Part shown: one piece after another, positions 1-8,886 of the stretch | Layout: each line of letters starts with the position of its first letter | Numbering within the stretch: position 1 is the first letter of the stretch | NCBI RefSeq assembly: GCF_001682865.1 | Contig: NZ_MAQX01000036.1 | Coordinates: 124,001-188,000, forward strand | Reading direction: 5' to 3' | DNA length: 64,000 nucleotides | Source: Bacillus sp. FJAT-26390 | GTDB lineage: Bacteria > Bacillota > Bacilli > Paenibacillales > Paenibacillaceae | Made by a program: the position numbers and the translations under genes | The notes under the pieces: model-generated | Databases searched by the model: none | Told to the model about the DNA's origin: nothing | What the model saw: only the letters and a program-made list of their open reading frames with translations

Positions 1-1551
1 AAGAACGCCAAACAAGCTGCTCTCGAGCGTCATATCCTTCACCCAGCGATTGTCCTTCTGAATAAGGCCGCGCGCGAACCGTCCGGCATCTTCATCCCAC
101 AGTTGGGTAATGATGCCGTGCTTAATCTCTTCTGCCGTTTTTTTGTAATGGTCGCTGCGCTCATAATCGCCGAACAGATCGGTGAAGAACGAAGCAGCCA
201 TTAAGCCGCCATAGACAGAAGCAGCCGTATACGTCCAAATGCCGTAGCGCTCCTCCCACAGGTCGTAGCTTGGCTTTGGCAGCGACAAGGATGGCTCCAT
301 ATAGGAGCTTAGAAAGGTTGCTGCCTTTCGAATTAAATTGCTGTACAGCGACTGCGGCAGCTCAATGACTTGATTGCGCGAATAGTCCTTCCATAAGGCA
401 AACAGCACGAGAGCTGTCTCATCCTCTTGAATAGGCAAACGTCTGCTTCCCTGCACGATGTAAGGATGCCAGCTGGAGCCAACGGTGCCATCCGGGTTGT
501 ACTTGTGATACAAATACCCATCTGGCGATAAGGCTTGCGCGCAAAAGTGAAAAAACGGAGCGATCACGCTTTGATAGCCGGCCATCGACATGGCGTCAGC
601 AATAAGGGCGCCGTCACGCGGCCACATATAGCTGTAATGGTCACGATTGTACTGCAAAATATCGGTATCATTCGCAGCCAATATTGCTCCGCGTTCATCA
701 ACCTGCGTTCGAACAAGCAGCAAGCTTAGCTTGAACATCTTCACAACATCATGCGGCAAATCGCCAAGATCGGATTCTGCGCGGCGCAGCCAATGCTTCC
801 AGTAAATAACCATTCGGCTGAGAAGCTTCTCCGGATGATTTTCCTGTACGTATTGGTTCAGCTCTTTTACTTCTTCGAGATTTTGGCCGATAGACATCCA
901 ATAATAAATCGTCTTATCGTTGTTCGGCTGAACGACCGTTCGGAAGCTGATCGTACTGTCCACGGACCCTTGGGCAATCGAATTGCCCATCAGCACGCCA
1001 TCCTCCGCATCGCGCCAAGTGCCTTCTGCGGATTGAAACCTTTTTATGCCTGTCGAGTATTGCGTCATGCCGCCTTCGTCAGAGAAGCCGTTGAACATAA
1101 AGTAGTTGTTCCGTTTGTAATGATACAGGGTATGATTCTCCGGATAATAGACGGCGGTATCTCCAACCTCCGTGCCATCGATCATCAAATCCTGATGGAA
1201 GAACAAACGGACTTCTTTAGGATCGTTTGTTCTGTTGCGGACGACAACCCGCTTGATATAAATGCACTCGCGCTGATGAATGCCGTCATTCATATGAAGC
1301 TCGATTCCCAGTCCATCATGCTTCGCTGTAATGTTCGTCACTAAGGAATCCTCGATATAATCCAAATCGAATCTCCACTCCGGCTCATCAAGCCAGCTAA
1401 AAGCGCCTTCCACCCAGACACCTAAGCGGCAATACTGACCGCCTACATGATTCAACTGTCCAACGTACGGATAATAAATATCGCGAATATAACAGTGCTG
1501 ATCCAAATTAAGAAGCATCTTTCCGTTGCCGATTACAAGATGACGGGCCAT
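1..1551 (-). CDS. GH15 family glucoamylase-like glycoside hydrolase (3' end outside window)
   Basis: Open frame of 517 codons from an ATG at 1551 running off the window edge, so the C-terminus is missing. The start is preceded by GGAGAAGG. The protein begins MARHLVIGNGKMLLNLDQ and has the GH15 signature DHYSYMWPRDGALIADAM near residue 310 and YDLWEERYG near residue 420, where the first Glu pair is the expected general acid region of GH15 glucoamylases and glucodextranases. No signal peptide is visible, so it should act in the cytoplasm, hydrolysing alpha-glucans from the non-reducing end. It overlaps the end of glgA by 19 bases and is clearly the last visible gene of the glycogen operon, where a glycogen phosphorylase often sits. 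Family assignment is strong; exact linkage specificity cannot be read from the sequence. Confidence 0.88.
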   Translation of the reverse strand, partial: MARHLVIGNGKMLLNLDQHCYIRDIYYPYVGQLNHVGGQYCRLGVWVEGAFSWLDEPEWRFDLDYIEDSLVTNITAKHDGLGIELHMNDGIHQRECIYIKRVVVRNRTNDPKEVRLFFHQDLMIDGTEVGDTAVYYPENHTLYHYKRNNYFMFNGFSDEGGMTQYSTGIKRFQSAEGTWRDAEDGVLMGNSIAQGSVDSTISFRTVVQPNNDKTIYYWMSIGQNLEEVKELNQYVQENHPEKLLSRMVIYWKHWLRRAESDLGDLPHDVVKMFKLSLLLVRTQVDERGAILAANDTDILQYNRDHYSYMWPRDGALIADAMSMAGYQSVIAPFFHFCAQALSPDGYLYHKYNPDGTVGSSWHPYIVQGSRRLPIQEDETALVLFALWKDYSRNQVIELPQSLYSNLIRKAATFLSSYMEPSLSLPKPSYDLWEERYGIWTYTAASVYGGLMAASFFTDLFGDYERSDHYKKTAEEIKHGIITQLWDEDAGRFARGLIQKDNRWVKDMTLESSLFGVL

Positions 1552-2996
1552 GATTCCTTCTCCTTTCGATGCGCTGCAAGTTGTGAGTAAACGGATATAT
1601 AGGCTTTGGCAGAACGGTTCCAGCTGTAATCCTCCTTGTTGCCGTTAAACACAATTTGCTTCCAAGCTTCCTCATTACGATAAAGAGCTAACGCTCTGCG
1701 TACGGTGTACATATAATCGTGCGCATTGTAATTCGTAAAGCTGAAGCCGTTACCTTCGCCAGTATATTCGTTGTAGGCTTGTACCGTGTCCTTAAGTCCT
1801 CCTGTCTCGCGAACAATCGGCACGGTACGGTAGCGCAACGCAATCAGCTGACTTAGACCGCAGGGTTCAAATTGAGAAGGCATCGCAAACATATCCGAGC
1901 CCGCATAGATGCGGCGGGCAAGCCTGTCGTCGTAGCCTATCCATACTGCAACCTTATCGGGATGGCGATATGCGGCATCATTCAAGAAATGCTCATAACG
2001 CCCTTCACCCGCACCTAAGATTACAAATTGAACGTCCTCTTGAAGCAGCTCCTCGAAAGTAGCGGCGATCAGATCAAAGCCCTTTTGTTCCACAAGCCGG
2101 GATACAATTCCGATAAGAGGCACCTCTTCGGATTGCGGCAGTCCCAGCTCGCGCTGGAGCTCTACTTTATTTTTTCGCTTGCGGCTGATCGAATTCCGGT
2201 ATGGCACCTCTAGCGCGTTATCATTCATCGGATCAAACAGCTCGTCATCGATGCCGTTCACGATTCCGATCAAATCTCCTGAACGGTATCTAAGCAGCGA
2301 ATCCAGCCTCTCGCCAAAATATTCGGTTTGAATCTCTTGCGCGTATGTGCCGCTGACCGTTGTCAGCTTGTCTGCATATACGAGACCGCCTTTCATGCAG
2401 CTGCCGGCACCATGAAATTCCAAGCTGTCGGTAAGAAACATGTCATCGCCCGCTCCCAGCAGATCCTTCAGCAGGTCGATGCCGAACAAACCTTGATACT
2501 TCAGGTTATGAATCGTAAATACCGATTTGGTGTAGGCCCACGCCGGATCGAAATAATAACGGGTCTTCAGCAGGAACGGGATGAGGCCGGTTTGCCAATC
2601 ATGGCAATGCACGATATCAGGATGAAATTCCATATATCGGACCGCTTCCATCACGGCAAAGCAGAAAAAAACGAACCGTTCCGCATCATCGCCATAGCCG
2701 TAAAGCCCTTTTCGCTTAAAATAAAACTCGTTATCGATCAAATAATAAATCGTTCCGTCAAACTCCGCTTTGAGCAGGCCGCAATATTGGTTGCGCCAGC
2801 CAAACGATACGGTAAAATGGGCAATTTGCTCGAACTGCCCAATAAGTGCGGCTGGAATTTCTTCATATTTTGGCAATACGACTCTGGTATCAACGCCCCG
2901 TTTATTCAGCGCCTTAGGGAGCGCCCCTGCAACGTCGGCGAGACCACCCGTCTTCGCTAGCGGCACCGCTTCAGAGGTTGCGAACAATATGTTCAT
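1533..2996 (-). CDS. glgA: Glycogen synthase (GT5, ADP-glucose)
   Basis: A 487-residue protein, the usual length for bacterial GlgA. It transfers glucose from ADP-glucose to the non-reducing end of an alpha-1,4-glucan. The N-terminal KTGGLADVAGALPKAL motif (about residues 16-31) is the ADP-glucose binding loop, and the C-terminal half carries FEPCGLSQLIALRY followed by RETGGL, the GT5 nucleotide-sugar/acceptor motif. The ATG at 2996 follows AAAGGAG at good spacing. It lies 91 bases downstream of glgD and overlaps the GH15 gene, so it is part of the glgBCDA operon. Function is essentially certain. Confidence 0.97.
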   Translation of the reverse strand: MNILFATSEAVPLAKTGGLADVAGALPKALNKRGVDTRVVLPKYEEIPAALIGQFEQIAHFTVSFGWRNQYCGLLKAEFDGTIYYLIDNEFYFKRKGLYGYGDDAERFVFFCFAVMEAVRYMEFHPDIVHCHDWQTGLIPFLLKTRYYFDPAWAYTKSVFTIHNLKYQGLFGIDLLKDLLGAGDDMFLTDSLEFHGAGSCMKGGLVYADKLTTVSGTYAQEIQTEYFGERLDSLLRYRSGDLIGIVNGIDDELFDPMNDNALEVPYRNSISRKRKNKVELQRELGLPQSEEVPLIGIVSRLVEQKGFDLIAATFEELLQEDVQFVILGAGEGRYEHFLNDAAYRHPDKVAVWIGYDDRLARRIYAGSDMFAMPSQFEPCGLSQLIALRYRTVPIVRETGGLKDTVQAYNEYTGEGNGFSFTNYNAHDYMYTVRRALALYRNEEAWKQIVFNGNKEDYSWNRSAKAYISVYSQLAAHRKEKESWPVIL

Positions 2997-3087
2997 AGGA
3001 TTCTCCTTTCTAATTGACGCGGTATGAGCGCCTTCAACAACCCAACTGGAGTCTCATCTTTAGGACGGCTCTAGCGAGCAAATTGTA

Positions 3088-4200
3088 TTATATGATTTTC
3101 CGTTTTCCTGCTAGAAACGGCGAACTTGCGGCGCCTCTAATATCACGATCCGCTTCAACGCGAACATCTTTGTCCAAGATGCTGTGCGAGAGGAAGCTAT
3201 TTTCCCCGATAACGCCGTTTTGCATAACGATGCTGTTGCTGATGACCGCGCCTTTTTGAACATGTACCCCGCGGAATATGATGCTATTGGTAACCGTGCC
3301 TTCAATGCGGCAGCCGTTCGCAATAAGCGAATTCGTAACCTTGGAGCTTCCTAAATACCGTGCCGGCGGCTCATCCTTAACCTTGGTAAAGATAGGGCCT
3401 GGCTGGTAGAAAAGCTCTTTCCACACGTCGGGATCGAGTAAATTCATATTATTGCGATAATAGCTGCTCAGCGTATTGACGACACCCAAGTAGCCTTCAT
3501 ACATGTACCCATAAACGTTCAGCTTGTCGAGCCTGGAAAAAATAGCATGGCGAACCAAATGATCCTGGCCCTGCGCAAGCGAGGTTTCTACCAGCTCCAT
3601 AAGCAAATCCTTGCGCATAACGTACATCTCCATGGAGCTGATATCGCTGGTCATCCGTCCATAGTGATCTTGAATCGAGGTGATGCGGCCTTCATCATTC
3701 ATCCGCACCTTGCGGGCTTTGCCCGACAGCAAATCCTCCTGCTGCTTGCACACAACCGTAATATCGGCTTCTTTCTCCAGATGAAATTGAATGACCTTCT
3801 CAAAATCTATATTACACACCATATGGCTGCGAGTAATCACCACATAATCGAGCGATGAGCGATTAAAATAATCACGCTGCTGATAGAAATGGTACAGATC
3901 GCCGCGGCTGATCTCCTGAATATCGTCCGTTGCCGGCGGTAGCACAAATAATCCGCTCTGGCGATGCTGTAAATCCCAGTGCTTGCCTGAGCCAAGATGA
4001 TCCATAAGCGAGCGGTATTTCGTATGAGCGAATACGGCTACCTTAGAAATGCCCGAATTGACCATGCTCGACAGAACAAAATCGATTAAGCGATAGCGTG
4101 CGCCAAAGGGTACCGTTGCGAGGCAGCGTCCCTGTGTAAGTCGTTCAAGCTCGTCAGTCTCATGAATTAGATTGATGACGCCCATGACTTTATGCTTCAT
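3088..4200 (-). CDS. glgD: Glucose-1-phosphate adenylyltransferase, GlgD subunit
   Basis: 370 residues, similar to GlgC over its length but lacking the GGEGKRL-type glycine-rich nucleotide loop at the N-terminus (it reads TQGRCLATVPFGARYRLIDF instead), as expected for the GlgD partner subunit that modulates GlgC in Firmicutes. The C-terminal third has left-handed beta-helix hexapeptide repeats (residues about 285-360). Its ATG overlaps the glgC stop codon as ATGA, and an AGGAGGTGGAG site lies inside the glgC end, pointing to translational coupling and a GlgC/GlgD heterotetramer. The regulatory role is known for the family; direct catalysis is doubtful. Confidence 0.94.
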   Translation of the reverse strand: MKHKVMGVINLIHETDELERLTQGRCLATVPFGARYRLIDFVLSSMVNSGISKVAVFAHTKYRSLMDHLGSGKHWDLQHRQSGLFVLPPATDDIQEISRGDLYHFYQQRDYFNRSSLDYVVITRSHMVCNIDFEKVIQFHLEKEADITVVCKQQEDLLSGKARKVRMNDEGRITSIQDHYGRMTSDISSMEMYVMRKDLLMELVETSLAQGQDHLVRHAIFSRLDKLNVYGYMYEGYLGVVNTLSSYYRNNMNLLDPDVWKELFYQPGPIFTKVKDEPPARYLGSSKVTNSLIANGCRIEGTVTNSIIFRGVHVQKGAVISNSIVMQNGVIGENSFLSHSILDKDVRVEADRDIRGAASSPFLAGKRKII

Positions 4201-5363
4201 GAGTGCTCCACCTCCTGCAGCAAATGGTCGTTCGTCACGTATTGATCAACAGCAATAACGGTTATGGCATCATCATCAGGGCTGCCGATCGTAACGCCCG
4301 CTTGTATGACTGCCCCTTCGCCAATGATAGCTCTATAAATGCGCGCGCCTTCACCTATACGTACATTAGGCATGACTACGGACTCGGTAATAACCGTGTT
4401 TTTTGCTGCTTTGACGCCGTAGAACAGAACGGATCGGTCCACGATGCCTTCAATCATGCAGCCTTCCGTTATTAACGAAGCGGATACTTCCGCGGTAGAT
4501 CCGATATGCTGTGCCGGCTGATTAGGACTAACCGAATAGATGCGCCAGTCGGCGTCGGCAAGCTCTAGCGGCGGCTCGTCGGCGATGAGGTCCATGTTCG
4601 CTTCCCATAAGCTCTCGATCGTACCAACATCCTTCCAGTATCCCTTGAACGGATAGGAATGCAGACGTTTTCCGTCCCTCATCATGGCAGGAATCAGATC
4701 CTTGCCAAAATCATGATTGGAGCTGCGGCTTGCCTCATCGTAAATCAAATATTTTTGAAGCTCCGACCATGTGAAAATATAAACGCCCATCGATGCGATG
4801 TTGCTCGTTGGATTTTTCGGTTTTTCCTCGAATGAGGTTATGCGATCCTCATCATCGATGTGCATCACGCCAAAGCGGCTTGCTTCTTTCCAATCCACCT
4901 CGATGCCTGCGATCGTCACGTCGGCGCCAGAGCGCTTATGATGCTGCAGCATCAGCTCGTAATCCATTTTGTAAATGTGATCTCCCGAAATAATGAGGAC
5001 ATATTCAGGATTATAAGGTTCAATGAAAGACATATTTTGATAAATGGCATTCGCCGTTCCCTTGTACCAGACGCCGCCCTTTTGTTTCATAAACGGAGGC
5101 AGGATCGTCATCCCGCCATCACGGCGGTCAAGTCCCCAAGGACTGCCGATTCCAAGGTAGCGATTAAGCTCAAGCGGCTGATATTGCGTCAATACGCCCA
5201 CCGTATCAATCCCTGAGTGCGCGCAATTGCTTAAGGTAAAATCAATAATTCTGTATTTCCCGCCAAAATAGACAGCTGGCTTTGCCAAATCCTTAGTGAG
5301 CACGCCTAGCCTTTTTCCTTCGCCTCCTGCGAGCAGCATAGCGATCATTTCTTTTCGGCCCAT
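4197..5363 (-). CDS. glgC: Glucose-1-phosphate adenylyltransferase, catalytic GlgC subunit
   Basis: 388 residues. Makes ADP-glucose from glucose-1-phosphate and ATP, the committed step of glycogen synthesis. It carries the nucleotide loop MLLAGGEGKRLGVLTKDLAKPA at the N-terminus, the sugar-phosphate region with FEEKPKNP near residue 195, HDFGKDLIP near residue 220, and a C-terminal beta-helix domain. The longest frame begins with TTG at 5372, but the ATG at 5363 sits 9 bases after GAGGGAG and gives the usual N-terminus, so it was chosen. It is 16 bases from glgB and overlaps glgD by 4 bases, so the three genes are co-transcribed. Confidence 0.96.
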   Translation of the reverse strand: MGRKEMIAMLLAGGEGKRLGVLTKDLAKPAVYFGGKYRIIDFTLSNCAHSGIDTVGVLTQYQPLELNRYLGIGSPWGLDRRDGGMTILPPFMKQKGGVWYKGTANAIYQNMSFIEPYNPEYVLIISGDHIYKMDYELMLQHHKRSGADVTIAGIEVDWKEASRFGVMHIDDEDRITSFEEKPKNPTSNIASMGVYIFTWSELQKYLIYDEASRSSNHDFGKDLIPAMMRDGKRLHSYPFKGYWKDVGTIESLWEANMDLIADEPPLELADADWRIYSVSPNQPAQHIGSTAEVSASLITEGCMIEGIVDRSVLFYGVKAAKNTVITESVVMPNVRIGEGARIYRAIIGEGAVIQAGVTIGSPDDDAITVIAVDQYVTNDHLLQEVEHS

Positions 5364-5379
5364 GGACACCAACTCCCTC

Positions 5380-7287
5380 TCAATGTGTATCCCCCAGATC
5401 TAAGGTGATGAACTGGAATGTAAAGGGGGGTAAATGAAGCGCAATGCTCTGATCGTGACCGTGCCAAGCGACGTTTTCGCTGCTGTAGCATAGCTGTGTT
5501 TGTGTTTCCGTTCCGCCAAATTGCTTGTCATTGCTATTTATGAAAGAGCGATAAGAACCTGGCTCTGGAACACCGATACGAAATGGCTGATAGTCATTTC
5601 TAGAGAAATTGGCAATGATGATGGAAAAGCTGGATTTTCCGCGGCGGATAAAGGATATGACAGATTGTGCTGAATTATGAACGTCAATCCATTCAAAGCA
5701 TGCGGGATCGCTGTCTCGCTCCCAGAGCGAAGGCTCATTCTTGTACATATGATTGAGCGACTTTACATATCGTTGCATGCTGCGGTGCGTATCGTAATCG
5801 AGGAGCATCCAGTCGAGCATATCGCCGTCTTTCCACTCGTCGAATTGACCAAATTCACTGCCCATAAATAACAATTTCTTGCCGGGATGCGTCATCCAAT
5901 ATCCGTAAAACAATCGCAACTGCGCGAATTTTTCTTCATAGCTTCCAGGCATTTTGTTTAAGAGCGAGCGTTTGCCGTGTACAACTTCATCATGTGAAAG
6001 AGGTAGAACATAATTTTCAGAGAATGCGTATAGGAGCGAGAACGTGATGAGATGGTGGTGGTGCGAGCGTTCGGCCGGATCGAGCGCCATATAGCGCAGC
6101 ATATCGTTCATCCAGCCCATATTCCATTTAAAATTAAATCCGAGGCCGCCTCTGTAGGTTGGTGCTGTGACTGCGGGCCAAGCGGAAGAATCTTCAGCAA
6201 GCATAAGGGTATCGGGGTAATAATGAAACACCGTTTCATTGAGCTTCTTGATGAAGCGAAGAGCATCTAGGTTGTCTGGCCCGCCGAGGTAGTTGTAAGT
6301 GTGCATTTCTGGCGGTTTGTCCATATGTAAATTAATCATGCTGGCGACAGCATCCACTCTCAAGCCGTCGATGTGATAGAGATCCATCCAGTACATGGCG
6401 TTGGAGATTAGAAAGCTTACGACCTCATTTTTGCCAAAATCAAAGGCAAGCGTTCCCCAGAGCGGCTTCTCAGCGCGCTTAGCGTCAGCACCCTCGAAGA
6501 TCGGCTTTCCGTCAAATAGACGCAAGCCGTGATCATCCTTGCAGAAATGTCCAGGTACCCAGTCTAAAATAACACCGATCCCGGACTGATGGCACTTGTC
6601 AACAAAACGCATCAATTGCTTAGGCGTGCCGTATCTGCTTGTTACGCCATAAAATCCAGTAATTTGGTAGCCCCATGATTGATCAAGTGGATGCTCTGAG
6701 ATGGGCATCAGCTCGATATGGGTATAACCCAATTCCACTGTATAAGGAATCAAATCATCAGCCAATTCATCAAACGTAAAAAAGTCTTCTTTGCCTTTAA
6801 TCTTCCAAGAGCCTGCGTGTACCTCATAGATAAGCAGCGGATTCGAATAGGCTGGAAGCTCCCGCTTCTGAAGCTGCCATTCTTCATCCTCCCACTCATA
6901 ACCGCGCAACTCCGCTACGATTGAGGCCGTACCAGGCCGAAGCTCGGCAAAAAACGCATACGGATCAGCCTTGCGAATGACGTTCCCTTCGGAAGTCACA
7001 ATCTCGTATTTGTACAATTCGCCTTCGCCGATCTTTGGAACAAACAAGGTGAAGATGCCCGTCGTACCGATACGTTCCATCGGATGAAGCTTCCCATCCC
7101 ACTTGTTGAAACCGCCGATAACTCGAACCTTTGCTGCATTTGGAGCCCATACAGTAAATCGGACGCCATCATTTCTGCCCACACGGACGAGGTGCGCACC
7201 CATAAAACGGTAGCTGTGATAAGAGCTGCCTTCGTTAAATAAATAGAGGTCCTTGTGCGATAATCCGTTAGGTGCCGTTTGAACCAT
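5380..7287 (-). CDS. glgB: 1,4-alpha-glucan branching enzyme (GH13)
   Basis: 635 residues from the ATG at 7287, which follows GGGAGGTGA at 7-8 bases; a TTG at 7329 would add 14 residues but has no comparable site. It creates alpha-1,6 branches in glycogen. An N-terminal CBM48-like domain (about residues 25-100) is followed by the GH13 barrel with the expected catalytic residues: Asp312 in DGLRVDAVAS, Glu365 in MLAEDSS and Asp433 in LSHDEVVHGK. A C-terminal beta domain closes the protein. It is the first gene of the glg operon, with a TATAAT box about 75 bases upstream. Confidence 0.97.
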   Translation of the reverse strand: MVQTAPNGLSHKDLYLFNEGSSYHSYRFMGAHLVRVGRNDGVRFTVWAPNAAKVRVIGGFNKWDGKLHPMERIGTTGIFTLFVPKIGEGELYKYEIVTSEGNVIRKADPYAFFAELRPGTASIVAELRGYEWEDEEWQLQKRELPAYSNPLLIYEVHAGSWKIKGKEDFFTFDELADDLIPYTVELGYTHIELMPISEHPLDQSWGYQITGFYGVTSRYGTPKQLMRFVDKCHQSGIGVILDWVPGHFCKDDHGLRLFDGKPIFEGADAKRAEKPLWGTLAFDFGKNEVVSFLISNAMYWMDLYHIDGLRVDAVASMINLHMDKPPEMHTYNYLGGPDNLDALRFIKKLNETVFHYYPDTLMLAEDSSAWPAVTAPTYRGGLGFNFKWNMGWMNDMLRYMALDPAERSHHHHLITFSLLYAFSENYVLPLSHDEVVHGKRSLLNKMPGSYEEKFAQLRLFYGYWMTHPGKKLLFMGSEFGQFDEWKDGDMLDWMLLDYDTHRSMQRYVKSLNHMYKNEPSLWERDSDPACFEWIDVHNSAQSVISFIRRGKSSFSIIIANFSRNDYQPFRIGVPEPGSYRSFINSNDKQFGGTETQTQLCYSSENVAWHGHDQSIALHLPPFTFQFITLDLGDTH

Positions 7288-7360
7288 TCGTGGTTTCACC
7301 TCCCAGTTGGATGATCTATGAATAGGCAAAAAACAGCTGTGCTTGATTTACCGTAACCAC

Positions 7361-7389
7361 ATTATACATGGTTTGATGAAAAAAACACA
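7361..7389 (-). promoter_or_regulatory. Candidate sigma-A promoter of the glg operon
   Basis: On the minus strand a perfect TATAAT (7361-7366) lies 73 bases before the glgB ATG. The hexamer 17 bases upstream, TGTGTT at 7384-7389, is a poor -35 match, which suggests either an activated promoter or a weak basal one. Confidence 0.55.
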
Positions 7390-7419
7390 GTTGTTTTCAT
7401 AGATATTCGACAGCTTCAT

Positions 7420-7674
7420 TTATCTTATGTCAGATTTCGTGACATTGATCTGACCTGTCCCCATTACACGCTGTATGTAATAGTGCTTAGAACAATAACC
7501 TTTCGTAATCGATAGTTTAGGACAATTGATCCATTTGCAGTTCGGGGCTTGCTTCTCGCGTCGAGGCCTTACAGTATGGGGATCTCCGTGGCGCAGCAGT
7601 CGTTGATGATGCATGGCGCACAAATCCTTCGCTTTAATCGGCTTCAAACAGTTTTCTATGCTGCATTGGTTCAT
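7420..7674 (-). CDS. Small Cys/His-rich putative zinc-binding protein
   Basis: 84 residues from the ATG at 7674, chosen because GGGGAG lies 7 bases upstream; a longer frame to 7740 has no such site. The sequence holds two similar knuckles: CSIENCLKPIKAKDLCAMHHQR followed by LLRHGDP in the N-terminal half, and CKWINCPKLSITKGYCSKHYYI in the C-terminal half, each of the form C-x4-C-x8/9-C-x2/3-H. This layout, including the RHGDP tail, is seen in small zinc-finger proteins and in the N-termini of HNH-type endonucleases of phages and actinobacteria, but no HNH catalytic motif is present here. Function unknown; a nucleic-acid-binding role is an inference. It stands alone between glgB and a divergently transcribed regulator. 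Confidence 0.7.
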   Translation of the reverse strand: MNQCSIENCLKPIKAKDLCAMHHQRLLRHGDPHTVRPRREKQAPNCKWINCPKLSITKGYCSKHYYIQRVMGTGQINVTKSDIR

Positions 7675-7847
7675 ATTCAGTCTCCCCTGTGTGTTTGCCT
7701 GATAGCTCATACCTATTGATAGAAGTTGTCTGCTATCCATATTATCGGGAAATGAAAATAGAATAAAGCCTGCTGTACGTTTGTTAAGAGCGATTAATTA
7801 CAAGCAAAACACCAAATGCACGTGATTTGTAAGCGTTAAGCTACCGA

Positions 7848-7863
7848 GTTTAATTAATTAAAC
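7848..7863. repeat. Perfect 16-bp palindrome, candidate operator
   Basis: GTTTAATTAATTAAAC reads the same on both strands. It lies 50 bases upstream of the -35 box of the PAS-HTH gene, in the divergent intergenic region, which is where a dimeric regulator would bind. Low-complexity AT content makes chance occurrence possible. Confidence 0.45.
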
Positions 7864-7912
7864 CTAAAACGCCCATTTGAATCACTGAAACGAAAATGTC
7901 AAATTCATGGGC

Positions 7913-7941
7913 TTGTTTGTCCCCTTCGGCTATTTTATACT
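7913..7941 (+). promoter_or_regulatory. Sigma-A-type promoter for the PAS-HTH gene
   Basis: TTGTTT (7913-7918), a 17-base spacer and TATACT (7936-7941), ending 49 bases before the TTG start at 7991. Confidence 0.65.
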
Positions 7942-7990
7942 TTTACTTGTTTGTTAAGGAACGGAATGGTAGTTAGAGGAGTGTTCATTT

Positions 7991-8884
7991 TTGTCGATTT
8001 ATAGCCAAATTTTTCAACTGATGGATCAGCCGATGATTCTCTTGAGTCAAAATGACCGAGAGGTGCGTATCGATGATGCCAATCAAGCCTTTCTCCGGTT
8101 AACCGGCTACACGCTTGCGGAGCTGCAATCCAAAAAAAGCAGCTATTTGCTTAAAAAATATAAAATTGATAATTCCAGGCAAGTATTAAAAAGCGAAGTA
8201 AACATCTATACGAAGCTGAAGCGCCAAGTCACCGTTCGCATTGATCAGCAGCCCTTGCCCAAATCCAGCCAAGATGAACGTATTCGCGCATTTGTTATTT
8301 TTGAAGACTTAACCCCCTACAAATGGATTGAGCAGAAAGCGGAACGAAACAAAGTATTGATCAGCGGTATTGTGGACAGCCACCAGCATGTCCGTTTTGT
8401 GAGAGATGGCCTCGCTCCCCTGTTGTTTGAAGCGGATCGCAACTTAAAGGACGAGACGCTCATGCAGTTTATCGCCGATACGGATCACGGTTCCATGAGA
8501 GAAGTGCTCCGGGAAGCCTATCAGTATAAAAAAGAGAAAAGCATAACGATTACAACAAGCAAGCAAAGCGGCATTGAGCTTGAAATGTCCGTCACGCTCG
8601 CCCCTATCATCGACGGCTATGGCGACGTGTCCGAGTTTGCCTTCGTGATCTGGGATTTACGCCCCATAGACAACCAAATCGACGCCTCGGTAAAGCTCCG
8701 CATTTGGATGGCCAAAAGAGATATAACCGCAGGTCACCTATCTGCCTTAACCGGCATCTCGATTCAAACGATATCGAAGCTGCGCAACGGAAAAATATTA
8801 AAGCCCCAAAGGCTCACAGCAGAGCTGATCGCTTCGGAGCTTCAAATTGAAGTTCATGAGATATGGTCGGAAATAAGAAAATAA
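7991..8884 (+). CDS. PAS-domain protein with C-terminal XRE-type helix-turn-helix
   Basis: 297 residues starting at a TTG, preceded by GAGGAG nine bases upstream. Residues about 5-110 look like a PAS domain (LMDQPMILLSQNDREVRIDDANQAFLRLTGYT is the usual PAS opening), residues about 115-225 like a second, more divergent PAS domain, and residues about 235-297 like a lambda-repressor/XRE helix-turn-helix (AGHLSALTGISIQTISKLRNGK). This is a one-component regulator: a small ligand, redox or cofactor signal would be sensed by PAS and output to DNA through the C-terminal HTH. No kinase or diguanylate cyclase domain is present. Target genes are unknown; the neighbouring palindrome may be its own operator (inference). 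It is convergent with helD, leaving only 2 bases between the stop codons. Confidence 0.8.
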   Translation: MSIYSQIFQLMDQPMILLSQNDREVRIDDANQAFLRLTGYTLAELQSKKSSYLLKKYKIDNSRQVLKSEVNIYTKLKRQVTVRIDQQPLPKSSQDERIRAFVIFEDLTPYKWIEQKAERNKVLISGIVDSHQHVRFVRDGLAPLLFEADRNLKDETLMQFIADTDHGSMREVLREAYQYKKEKSITITTSKQSGIELEMSVTLAPIIDGYGDVSEFAFVIWDLRPIDNQIDASVKLRIWMAKRDITAGHLSALTGISIQTISKLRNGKILKPQRLTAELIASELQIEVHEIWSEIRK

Positions 8885-8886
8885 AA

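Larger units (their letters stand above)
7675..7990. other. 316-base divergent intergenic region
   Basis: AT-rich region between the zinc-knuckle gene and the PAS-HTH gene. It holds a perfect 16-bp palindrome (7848-7863), a good plus-strand promoter (7913-7941), and an imperfect inverted repeat with GCCCAT arms at 7871-7912. No further reading frame is convincing. Confidence 0.6.

Noticed and set aside
751..1344. 197-residue plus-strand frame
   Set aside because: It lies wholly antisense to the GH15 gene, lacks a ribosome site and recognisable domains, and is a shadow of strong codon bias in the real gene.
2328..2960. 210-residue plus-strand frame
   Set aside because: Antisense to glgA, no ribosome site or known family; a shadow frame.
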